Positions 41,496-49,663 of a stretch of DNA of 64,000 bases are shown here, piece after piece. The notes beneath the pieces were generated by a model, which was not told the origin of the DNA, searched no databases, and worked only from the letters and a program-made list of their open reading frames with translations. This DNA is from RHKX01 sp963820055 (GTDB taxonomy: Bacteria > Actinomycetota > Thermoleophilia > Solirubrobacterales > 70-9): assembly GCA_963820055.1 (NCBI GenBank), contig CAWFYJ010000003.1, forward strand, positions 558,001-622,000. The letters are read 5' to 3'. The position numbers and the translations under genes are program-made. Positions within the stretch are counted from its first letter, which is position 1, and every line of letters begins with the position of its first letter.

Positions 41496-43202
41496 TTACT
41501 TGAGGACGCGGATCGAGCCGCGCATCAGCGGATGGATCCGGCAGAAGTACGTGTACGTGGTCGCCTTCTTGGCCTTCCTGCCGGGCTTGTACAGCAAGGG
41601 CGGAGTCGTATAGACGTTCGAGCCGGTCGTCACCCCGGAGCTCGTGCCGGTGCCGTAGCCGAGCTGGCCCGAGTCGAACTTGATCGGGCCGTTGGCCAGC
41701 GGGTAGCCGATCCCGGAGCCGCCGGTGCACGGCAGGCGACAAGACGTGATGCTGTGCCATGCCTGGTCGGTCAGCGCCTCGCCGGGAAGGGCGTCGAGGT
41801 TCGTGAAGGTGACGGACTGGCCGGAGTGGATCGTCGGCGGGCGCATCAGGCTCGTCGGGAATCCCTTCACAGCGGTGAAGCCGCCCTGCAGGTAGCTGAA
41901 GCTGCGGATGTCGATGCCGGAGGCGGGGACGCTGCCCTTGCTCTTCAGCTTCCGCGGGTTCGGGAGGCCGAGGTCCTTGCGGGCCTTGACATCGATGTTC
42001 TCCTGCAGGCGCCGATGCGTGAGCTCGCCGCCCTCGTCGTACATCGCCTGGACGTCGGCGGCATCGTCGAACGGGTCCTTGGCGGCGGCATCTGGGTGCC
42101 CCGGCACCCAGGCCAGCGGCAGGATTCCCATCGACTCGTACCAGGAGGCCTTGTGAACGTCGTAGACGACGTTGATGAAGACCTTGTCGCCCTGCTTGAG
42201 GCTGATCCGCCAGTCGCGAGGCGTGGCCTTCATCGCCACGTCCCAGCTGACCGCGCCGGCCGGCTCGTAGTACTTGGCATCGGAACGGAACAGGTCCTTG
42301 ACCTCGGATGGGTCGTCGCCGGCGACCGTTCCGGCGTCGGCGCCATCTCGAGCGACCATCAGGTTGACATTGCTGCCGCCGGGATGAAGGTGGCCGGCGC
42401 CGAAGACAAGCGTTGCGCCATTCTTGTTGGCGACGGTCCACTGGCGCGAGTTGCTGATCTTCGAATGCTCCTCGGCGTAGGCGGGATCGGAGGGATCCAT
42501 CGCCTCGTCGGGAAAGACGAACTTGCCGTCCCCGTTGGTGTCGTAACCCTTCTCGGCGTCGAACACGGGATAGACCTGCGGGGCGCCGGCGACGTCGAGC
42601 CACTGCGTGTTCAGGGCGCGGATGTCGGTCCGGGCGGGCGTCGTCTCAGGGACCCAGTCGATCTGCCAGGTCAGATAGACCTGACGATTGTCGGACTGCC
42701 CGAGGTTGTGGATCATCTGGTTGATGAACCAGTTCTGGTCGGCGCCGACCTTCGTCCCGTAGCCCTGCGGCATCGAGGCGATCGTCTTCTCCTCGCCCGA
42801 GGCGAACGTCGGGTTGCCGTTGATCAGCCAGACGACGTGGTGGAGATGGAGGTCCCAGACGGCCGGGGTGACGAGTTTGCCGCTCGGCTTGATCTCGACC
42901 ATGCTCGGCTTGAAGCGGGTGATGAAACCGGAGGCACTCGATCCGGCGTCGAAGATGTCGGCGCTGCCGGGGCCGCTGACGACCTCGGCATGCGGGCACG
43001 TCTTCGTCGTTGCGAAATCGTTGATGTTCTGACCGGGGTGGATGTCGATCGCGTCGGTGCGACACGAGTACGTCGTCAGGTCCGGATAGCTGGCCGGCTG
43101 AAGCACCGGTTCGCCGGCGCTCGCGGGCGCTGCGAAGACGAGGGCTGCGAGCAGAGCTGCGCAGGCGGTTGCTAGGAGTCCTCCCCGGACATGCCTGGTC
43201 AT
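41496..43202 (-). CDS. Secreted protein with a C-terminal cupredoxin domain
   Basis: A 568-residue exported protein (signal peptide LLATACAALLAALVFAAPAS). The last 120 residues form a type-1 copper domain: first His in QAWHSITSC, then YFCRIHPLMRGSIRVLK with the Cys-His-Met ligand set. The long N-terminal region has several His-rich motifs (DLHLHHVVWL, FGAGHLHPGGSNVN) and an EF-hand-like DTNGDGKFVFPDE. I do not recognise its family, but the HLHH and HLH clusters suggest further metal sites. It may act in extracytoplasmic electron transfer or copper-dependent oxidation. It has the same style of secretion as the neighbouring CocE-type hydrolase. Confidence 0.7.
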   Translation of the reverse strand: MTRHVRGGLLATACAALLAALVFAAPASAGEPVLQPASYPDLTTYSCRTDAIDIHPGQNINDFATTKTCPHAEVVSGPGSADIFDAGSSASGFITRFKPSMVEIKPSGKLVTPAVWDLHLHHVVWLINGNPTFASGEEKTIASMPQGYGTKVGADQNWFINQMIHNLGQSDNRQVYLTWQIDWVPETTPARTDIRALNTQWLDVAGAPQVYPVFDAEKGYDTNGDGKFVFPDEAMDPSDPAYAEEHSKISNSRQWTVANKNGATLVFGAGHLHPGGSNVNLMVARDGADAGTVAGDDPSEVKDLFRSDAKYYEPAGAVSWDVAMKATPRDWRISLKQGDKVFINVVYDVHKASWYESMGILPLAWVPGHPDAAAKDPFDDAADVQAMYDEGGELTHRRLQENIDVKARKDLGLPNPRKLKSKGSVPASGIDIRSFSYLQGGFTAVKGFPTSLMRPPTIHSGQSVTFTNLDALPGEALTDQAWHSITSCRLPCTGGSGIGYPLANGPIKFDSGQLGYGTGTSSGVTTGSNVYTTPPLLYKPGRKAKKATTYTYFCRIHPLMRGSIRVLK

Positions 43203-43258
43203 GGGACGGCATTCTTACGCATTCGCATGCCGGACGCGCCGGTGCCGGTCGGGACTGG

Positions 43259-44465
43259 TCAGGTCGTGCCGGCTTCACGCCTCTCCAGGTGCCGGCCGAT
43301 CCACCTCGCTCCCAGGGTGTCAGTCAGGCCATGGGCCACGATCGAGGCGAGGATCACCAGTGCGGCCAGTTGGAAGATCAGGGTGGACTCCGACGACTTC
43401 CGACTTGAGCACGAAAAGGGCGAACAGCATCGACGCGACCCCCTTGGGACCGAACCATGCGAGGAACAAACGCTGGATCTTCGGCATCGACGAACCCGCC
43501 AGCGCCGCGAGGATCGACACCGGGCGGGCGACGAGAAGAGTCAGGAGCACGAGCGCAAGCACGGCGAGGAAGGGCGCCGGGATTCCGGACGAGACGACGA
43601 GGGCTCCGAAGACGAAGAACGTCACCGTCTGCAGCACGGCGCTGAGGCTCTCGTTGAAGTCGAGAAACGTCTCCGGAGTCTCGCGGTCGGCGACGCCCAG
43701 AGCGATGCCCGCCACGAAGGTCGCAACGAAGCCGTTCCCGAAGGTCACCTCCGCCAATCCGAAGGCGGTCAGGCCGATGCCGAGTGCATAGACGCCCTCG
43801 TACTTCCGGGTCAACCCGACCCCCGGCATGTCGTCCATCGCCCGCCCGGCGATGGTTGCCACGCCGAATCCGAGTATCGCCCCGACGCCCGCCTCGGCGA
43901 GCAGCTTGCCCGCCTCCCCGAGGGCGCCGCTCGCACCGGAGGCGAGCACGATAAAGACGAGGACGAACGGAAGCGCGAGCCCGTCGTTGAGCCCGGACTC
44001 GAGGTTGAGCACGTGCCGCAGCTCGGCCGGGATCGACCTGGCTTTGACGACGGCCGACGTGATGACGGGGTCGGTGGGCGCAAGGACAGCACCGAGCAGG
44101 AGGGCCTCGGTCCAGGAGAGCTCGGGGAACAGGAGCTTGGCGGACACGGCGACGATCGCGATGGTCGCCGGCATCGCCAGTACGAGGGCGCGGGCTGCGG
44201 ATGCCCGGTTGCCGACCAGCAGCTCGCGCTCGACGACGAGGCCGTCGCTGAACAGGGTGAAGACGAGGGCGAGCTCGATGATCGCCACGACGCTTTCGTC
44301 GCGGGGTCCGATCTGAACCACGTCGAGTCCGTCGAGAAGCATCCCCGCCGCAACCGAGACGATCGAGACGGAGAGGATCGTTCCGCGGGCGAGTCCGGAG
44401 AGGCCCGCAACCACGAGCAGCAACAGGCCGACTGTGAGGACGACCTCCGGGAGCTCGACCGTCAT
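43259..44465 (-). CDS. Cation:proton antiporter (CPA1/NhaP type), C-terminal frame change
   Basis: A membrane antiporter of about 12 helices: LVFTLFSDGLVVERELL, the ion-binding stretch GAVLAPTDPVITSAVV and LNLESGLNDGLALPFVL (the DP and ND motifs of CPA1 exchangers). The uninterrupted ORF stops at 43320 (381 residues) with an atypical tail after LFVLKSEVV. Dropping one G near 43385 instead yields ESTLIFQLAALVILASIVAH, GLTDTLGARWIGRHLE and a stop at 43259, restoring the expected last helix (about 401 residues). I list the corrected extent. It is coupled to the upstream small membrane protein gene. Confidence 0.82.
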
Positions 44466-44474
44466 CGGCCTGCC

Positions 44475-44811
44475 TCAGCCGGCAACGAGTTCGACGTGAA
44501 CCGGCGAGGGCGAAGCCCGCTGCGGTAAGGCCGTTGGTCAGCGCCAACCGCCGGTAGCGGCGATCAGCCGCTGCAAAGCCGACCGCGGTCAGCGCGTGGG
44601 TCAGGTCGACGACGCAACCGGCAACCGCCCAGGCGCGCCCGCGCCCGGCGACCAGGACCGCCGCTTCGACGAGATGGCGGGCTCCGAGGACGCGGGCCAC
44701 CGCCTCCGCCCGCCGATCGGCATGGCGATGCGGGGCGGCGCGCAGCAGCGGACCCGGATCGAGCAGCAGTGCGGCCCCGAAGCAGACGCGCACGATCGTC
44801 TCGGCGCGCAC
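44475..44811 (-). pseudogene. Small membrane protein (about 110 aa), end uncertain
   Basis: From GTG 44811 the frame encodes RVCFGAALLLDPGPLLRAAP, LGARHLVEAAVLVAGRGRAW, AVAGCVVDLTHALTAVGFAA and LALTNGLTAAGFALAG, four hydrophobic stretches separated by basic turns. The frame then runs without a stop into the NhaP gene. A TGA in another frame at 44475-44477, eight bases before the NhaP ATG, is the likely true end, implying one indel near 44490. The family is not recognised. It begins four bases after the MFS stop. Confidence 0.5.
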
Positions 44812-44815
44812 GATC

Positions 44816-46720
44816 TCAGTCGGGCCGGCGGGGCGAAGCTTCGCGCGGAAGCGTGAAGGAGCGCCGCCCGACTCGGGCTATCTCGCCGGAGGCGACACCT
44901 TCGCGCAGCGCCCGAGGGAAGACGCCGGGGCCCCAGTACCGAGCGCCGACGGCCCTCGCCAGGTCGCCCCGATCGAGAGTTCCGCGTTCGTTCAGCGCCC
45001 GTTCGAGGGTGTCGATCTCGCGATCGAGCTGCACCGGGGGTAGGCCGGCGGCCGTGCTCAGACCGGGTGACCCAAAGCTGCTTCCCGGACCGGGCCGGTA
45101 ACGGCGCCATCCGGTCCGCTCGCGGGCCTGATGGCCCTCGAGACGCCGGCGCCGCTCCTCGCGGCGTTCGCGATCGGCGTCCTCGGACTTGCCGTCGCCG
45201 TCGCGCTGATTCGAGTCCTTCTGGTCATCCTCGGAGCTCTGCTGATCCTCCTCCGCGCCAGCGCCCCCGCCGTCGGCGTCCTCCGCGGTCAGCGGCTTGG
45301 CGACCGACTCGAGGTCCTGCTGCTCGGCCTTGACGCCGAACGCGAGCTCGGTCAGGCCGCCGACGAGCATCGTGGCGGCGCCGATGTACATACCGATGGC
45401 GACCGTGCCCATGTCGCCCGAGTTGATCAGGTGGCCGAACAGCAACGGCCCGGAGATTCCACCTGCGGCCGTCCCGATCGCATAGAAGAACGCGATCGCC
45501 AGCGCCCGGGTCTCCATCGGGAAGATCTCGCTGACCGTCAGATAGGCGGAACTCGCGCCCGAGGAGGCGAGGAAGAAGGTGACGCCGATCAGCGCCATGA
45601 AGGACCAGATCGACAGAACGCCGCCGGCGAAGAGGATTCCCGTGACGAGCATGAGCGCCGCCGAGCCGATGTAGGAAGCGCTGATCATCGGTTTGCGGCC
45701 GACCGTGTCGAAGAGCCGGCCGAGAGTCAGCGGGCCGAGGAAGTTGCCAACGGCGAACAGTGCGAAATAGAAAGGGACCTTCCCTGAACCGATGTCGAAG
45801 TACTTGCTGATCAGGGTGCCGAGGTCGAACGTGATCGCGTTGTAGATGAAGGCCTGACCGACGAACAGCGAGAGGCCCAGGGCGCTGCGCTTCGGATAGA
45901 CCTTGAAAGCGGTCCTGGCGATCTCCCGAAATGGGATCGTCTTTCGCTGCCGCACTTCGATCGAGTCGTCCGGCTCGTCGAGGTCCTCACCGGTCTCGTC
46001 CTCGATGCCGGATTCGATGTCGTCGACGATCCGCTCGGCCTCCTCCTCCCGACCGTGGATGAAGAGCCACCGTGGACTCTCCGGAACGTGGCGCCTGACC
46101 AGCAGGATCATCAGGCCGAGGACGAGCCCGGTCCCGAAGGCGATCCGCCAGCCGATGTCCTTGGCGAAGATGCTCGTGTCGAGGAAGAGGAGGGCGAGGA
46201 CGGCGCCGGCGGCGGCTCCGACCCAGTAGCTCCCGTTGATGATCAGGTCGACGCGACCGCGAACCCGGGCCGGGATCAGCTCGTCGATCGCCGAGTTGAT
46301 GGCGGCGTACTCGCCGCCGATGCCGGCGCCGGTGACGAACCTGGCCGCGAAGAAGTACCAAGGGGCGAAGGCGAAGGCGGTCGCGGTCGTCGCGAGCAGG
46401 TAGATCCCGAGACTCAGCATGAACAGCTTCTTACGGCCGAAGCGATCGGTCAGCTGCCCGAAGAAGAGCGCCCCGAGGCAGGCTCCGGCGACGTAGAAGG
46501 CGGCCGCCGTCCCGATCTGCCCGGCGCTGATGTCGATACCGCTGCCCTTCTCGGTGAGCCGGCTGGCGACGCTGCCCACCAGCGTGACCTCGAGGCCATC
46601 GAGGATCCAGACGGTCCCCAACCCGATCACGATCATCCAGTGGAACTTCGCCCAAGGCAACCGGTCCAGGCGCGCCGGTATCCGGGTCTCGATCTGTCCC
46701 GTTTCGATGGAGGCTTCCAT
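44816..46720 (-). CDS. Sugar-porter-like MFS transporter with a C-terminal cytoplasmic domain
   Basis: A 634-residue protein. Residues 20-490 are a 12-helix MFS transporter with GQLTDRFGRKKLFMLSLGIY (motif A), GAGIGGEYAAINSAIDELIP, RRHVPESPRWLFIHGREEEA (the PESPRWL motif of sugar/metabolite porters) and GRLFDTVGRKPMIS. A highly charged linker (about 490-560) leads to a compact C-terminal domain (LDREIDTLERALNERGTLDR, AVGARYWGPGVFPRALREGV, GEIARVGRRSFTLP) that looks like a small winged-helix fold. The substrate is unknown. It is divergent from the small gene at 46833. Confidence 0.83.
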   Translation of the reverse strand: MEASIETGQIETRIPARLDRLPWAKFHWMIVIGLGTVWILDGLEVTLVGSVASRLTEKGSGIDISAGQIGTAAAFYVAGACLGALFFGQLTDRFGRKKLFMLSLGIYLLATTATAFAFAPWYFFAARFVTGAGIGGEYAAINSAIDELIPARVRGRVDLIINGSYWVGAAAGAVLALLFLDTSIFAKDIGWRIAFGTGLVLGLMILLVRRHVPESPRWLFIHGREEEAERIVDDIESGIEDETGEDLDEPDDSIEVRQRKTIPFREIARTAFKVYPKRSALGLSLFVGQAFIYNAITFDLGTLISKYFDIGSGKVPFYFALFAVGNFLGPLTLGRLFDTVGRKPMISASYIGSAALMLVTGILFAGGVLSIWSFMALIGVTFFLASSGASSAYLTVSEIFPMETRALAIAFFYAIGTAAGGISGPLLFGHLINSGDMGTVAIGMYIGAATMLVGGLTELAFGVKAEQQDLESVAKPLTAEDADGGGAGAEEDQQSSEDDQKDSNQRDGDGKSEDADRERREERRRRLEGHQARERTGWRRYRPGPGSSFGSPGLSTAAGLPPVQLDREIDTLERALNERGTLDRGDLARAVGARYWGPGVFPRALREGVASGEIARVGRRSFTLPREASPRRPD

Positions 46721-46797
46721 TCACGACGAGGTTCCCCACCGACGGCGAGCGATAATCCCGGCGGTCAGGGATCTGACATCGACCCGATCCGCGGCGG

Positions 46798-46823
46798 GTT
46801 CGGACGGGCCGCCCCGCGGGTAG
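46798..46823 (+). promoter_or_regulatory. Weak candidate SigB-type promoter
   Basis: GTTCGG (46798-46803), a 14-base spacer, GGGTAG (46818-46823), with ATG 46833 nine bases beyond the -10 box, the same distance as at the SDR gene. The -35 box is imperfect, so this is tentative. Confidence 0.3.
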
Positions 46824-46832
46824 GGGCGGGAC

Positions 46833-47090
46833 ATGACCCGCTGCAGCTTCATCGGTCACCGAGTCCGGTTCTGGTCCGAAGCCGAAACGATGCGGTGGGC
46901 CTGCGAGCGCGGCTGCGGTTTCGACGGGTCCAAGGTTTACCCGACGGCGACGGACGCCTCGCGGTACGCGAGGGCGCTCGATCGCGAGGACCGCTCTGAT
47001 CTCGGCCGCCGGGCCCCGCTGATCGGTCTGCTGCCCCTTCGCATCTGGCGGCGCATGAGCGACCGCGTGAGCGGACGCGACCGGGCCTGA
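46833..47090 (+). CDS. Conserved-looking 85-aa protein
   Basis: The protein begins MTRCSFIGHRVRFWSEAETM and continues RWACERGCGFDGSKVYPTAT, then ASRYARALDREDRSDLGRRA and PLIGLLPLRIWRRM. The C...H and C...C residues could form a small zinc site. The second half is an amphipathic helix. I recognise no named domain. It is followed six bases later by the DUF4396 gene and is probably co-transcribed. Confidence 0.65.
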   Translation: MTRCSFIGHRVRFWSEAETMRWACERGCGFDGSKVYPTATDASRYARALDREDRSDLGRRAPLIGLLPLRIWRRMSDRVSGRDRA

Positions 47091-47095
47091 CCGCG

Positions 47096-47781
47096 ATGCC
47101 GCCCGGCTGGCTGGAGACGATCGCGTGGGCGGCGCTGGCGATCGCGTTCGCCTGCGCCGCCATCATCGCGGCCGACATCTTCCTGCGCGGCTATCGCCAG
47201 CCGATGTGGATCATGGAGATCGTCTGGCCGGTGACCGCGCTCTACCTGGGGCCGCTGGCGGTCTGGGGCTACGCCCGCTGGGGTCGGCCGAAGAGCCCGA
47301 GGTGGCAGGAGCGTTTCGGGGAGCCGGCGGAGACCTCGGAGGGCGCCTCCGTGGCCGTCGGGGTCAGCCACTGCGGAGCCGGCTGCACGCTCGGCGACAT
47401 CCTCGGCGCGTGGCTCGTGCTCGCACTCGGCCTCGAGCTCTCGGATTGGCCCTACCGGTCGAATACGGCGTCGACTTCCTGCTGGCGTTCGCTCTCGGCA
47501 TAGCCTTCCAGTACTTCTCGATCGCTCCGATGCGCGGACTCGGGCCGCGCGAAGGGCTGACGGCAGCGGTGAAGGCCGACACGCTCTCGCTCAGCGCTTT
47601 CGAGATCGGCCTCTTCGGCTGGATGGCGTTCATGCAACTCGTCCTGTTCACCGGGCCGCACCTTCATCCCGATCACGCCTCCTACTGGTTTCTGATGCAG
47701 ATCGGGATGTCGCTCGGGTTCGTGACCGCGTATCCGGTCAACGTCTGGCTGATCCGCCGCGGGATCAAGGAGCGGATGTGA
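47096..47781 (+). pseudogene. DUF4396 membrane protein, one frameshift
   Basis: The DUF4396 pattern is clear: YRQPMWIMEIVWPVTALYLG, a central VSHCGAGCTLGDILGAWLV and, after a frame change at about 47445-47460, LPVEYGVDFLLAFALGIAFQ, YFSIAPMRGLGPREGLTAAV and a final MQIGMSLGFVTAYPVNVWLI. Corrected length is about 228 residues with six or so membrane helices. The conserved H-C-G-x-G-C motif may bind a metal; the function is unknown. Its stop overlaps the next gene's GTG (47778). Confidence 0.78.
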
Positions 47782-48449
47782 GCGCCCCCGGCAGCAGAGA
47801 GGCGCCCGTCACCATCGTGCTGCGGCCGATCGGCGTACCGCTGCCGCTCGGGTTCTCGGCGCTCGCCGTCGGCAGCGTCCTCGTCTCGGCGCAAGAACTC
47901 GGGTGGATCGGCTCCGGTGACCGCCTCGAGCTCGGCGTGATCCTGGCCGCGGTCGTGTTTCCGCTGCAGATCATCGCCGCGATCCTCAGCTTCCTCGACC
48001 GCGATCCTGTCGCGGGCACCGCGGCAGCACTGACCAGCGCCGCTTGGCTCGTCGCTGGTCTCTCCCGGATCGTGCCCTCCTCCGACGAGCTCGTCCCCGG
48101 GTTCGCGCTCGCGGCGATCGCAGGCGCGCTGGCGGTTCCGCTCACCCCCGCCTGGATGTCGAACCGAGCGGTCTTCGCGGTCCTGGCGGCCACCGCGGCG
48201 CGATTCCTCCTCAGCGCCGCGCACGGCTTCGGAGCCGGAGCTTCAGTCCAGACCGCCGCCGGCGTCCTCGGCATCGCCGTGTTCCTGCTCGCCGTCTACA
48301 CGGCCCTCGCCCTTGCACTCGAATCGGCCGCGGATGGCCCCTCCCTACCGCTGCTCAGGCATGGCAGCGGATGGGCGGCGGTCGCCGGCGGCTTCGAGGA
48401 GCAGGTCCGATCGATCGAGCACGAAGGTGGCGTTCGCCGGCAGATCTGA
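47778..48449 (+). CDS. YaaH/GPR1-like membrane protein (possible acetate-type transporter)
   Basis: A 223-residue protein with six hydrophobic helices. The start RPIGVPLPLGFSALAVGSVL resembles the N-terminal signature region of the GPR1/FUN34/YaaH family (an NP.PLG.-type start followed by a helix); the canonical NPAPLGL is not intact, so the assignment is tentative. Start GTG 47778 overlaps the DUF4396 stop (GTGA). It is the last gene of the 46833-48449 group and is convergent with the AI-2E gene (5-bp gap). Confidence 0.55.
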   Translation: MSAPGSREAPVTIVLRPIGVPLPLGFSALAVGSVLVSAQELGWIGSGDRLELGVILAAVVFPLQIIAAILSFLDRDPVAGTAAALTSAAWLVAGLSRIVPSSDELVPGFALAAIAGALAVPLTPAWMSNRAVFAVLAATAARFLLSAAHGFGAGASVQTAAGVLGIAVFLLAVYTALALALESAADGPSLPLLRHGSGWAAVAGGFEEQVRSIEHEGGVRRQI

Positions 48450-48454
48450 GGGAG

Positions 48455-49663
48455 TCATGACCGAGCCTCTGCCCCGGTCTCGGGCGGCGCCGGGTGCAGG
48501 GGCTCCGGCGATTCCGGCCTCGGGCCGAACTCGGCCCCGGTCGGCGCGTCCTCCATCGGCTTCACCCAGAGCTCGTCGACCATCACGACCACCAGGGAGA
48601 GAATCGGGACCGCGACGAACAGGCCGATGAGACCGAACAGCTGGCCGACCACCACCACGCCGATCGCAACTACTGCGGGGTGAAGCTTCACCCGCTGCGC
48701 CATGACGAGAGGAATCGTCACGTTGCTCTCGATCTGCTGGATCAGTACGTAGATCCCGAGCGCGAGAAGCGCCTTGCCGGGAGAGTCCGTCAGCGCGAGC
48801 AACACCGGCGGGATCGCCCCGGCGATGGCCCCGAAATAGGGGATGAGAACCAGGACCGCCGAGAAGACCGCGAACACCAGGGCGAAGTCCAGTCCGATCA
48901 ACGTCAGACCCAGATAGAGGAGGACGCCGGTGATCGCCATGTCGATCAACACGCCCTGCATCCAGCCGATCCACGCAGCTCGCAGGCGCTCCGCCGCTTC
49001 ACGGGCCCACGCCCGGCGCTGCGGCGGCAGCACCCTCGTCATGCCACCGATCAGCGGCTCGGGATCGATCGCCACGTAGAAGGCGGTGAGGATGATCAGA
49101 ATCATCGCCCCGAGCACGCCGGCGACGGTCACGCCGATCGATGCGAGCGGCCCGATCAACGCGGAGGGATCATCCGTGTACCGCCCGAGAAAGTCCTGGA
49201 TACCGAACCCGAGCTCCTGCGAGGAGCCGGTCAGTCCGCGGTACTGCTCCTGCAACGAGTCGACGATTGCCGGCACCTGCTCGACGAACACGCCCGCTTC
49301 TTCCGCAAAGGGCGGGATGACGAGATAGAGGATCCCGCCGATAACGGTTATCCCGGCCAGGAGGGCCGCGAGGGCGCCGATCGCCCGCGGTAGGCCACGG
49401 CGCTCGAGCGCCGTTGCGGACGCGGACAGGGGGATCGCCAAGAGGACAGTCATCAGCACCGCGACCAGCAGCGTGACCAGCTGGCGGAACAGAATGCCCG
49501 CCAGGATCAATGCGAAAGCGAGCAGCACGGCCCGAATCGTCACATGCAGTCTTCCGATCCAGGCCATGGAGTGGATCTGCCCGTTATCGGCGATTCCGAA
49601 CGTTCGCGAGGCGATCGGGCGTGCGGCGCGAACACGCGAGTCCTCGTCGAGCGGGTCGCTCAC
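48455..49663 (-). CDS. AI-2E family transporter (TerC/UPF0118-like permease)
   Basis: A 402-residue membrane protein with the AI-2E_transport layout: paired N-terminal helices (AVLLAFALILAGILFRQLVT, LLVAVLMTVLLAIPLSASAT), a large central loop (VPAIVDSLQEQYRGLT), then VFSAVLVLIPYFGAIAGAIP and VTIPLVMAQRVKLHPAVVAI, both conserved in the family. Members export small signals or ions; the substrate here is unknown. GTG 49663 overlaps the GH15 stop (GTGA), so the two are co-transcribed. Confidence 0.88.
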   Translation of the reverse strand: MSDPLDEDSRVRAARPIASRTFGIADNGQIHSMAWIGRLHVTIRAVLLAFALILAGILFRQLVTLLVAVLMTVLLAIPLSASATALERRGLPRAIGALAALLAGITVIGGILYLVIPPFAEEAGVFVEQVPAIVDSLQEQYRGLTGSSQELGFGIQDFLGRYTDDPSALIGPLASIGVTVAGVLGAMILIILTAFYVAIDPEPLIGGMTRVLPPQRRAWAREAAERLRAAWIGWMQGVLIDMAITGVLLYLGLTLIGLDFALVFAVFSAVLVLIPYFGAIAGAIPPVLLALTDSPGKALLALGIYVLIQQIESNVTIPLVMAQRVKLHPAVVAIGVVVVGQLFGLIGLFVAVPILSLVVVMVDELWVKPMEDAPTGAEFGPRPESPEPLHPAPPETGAEARS

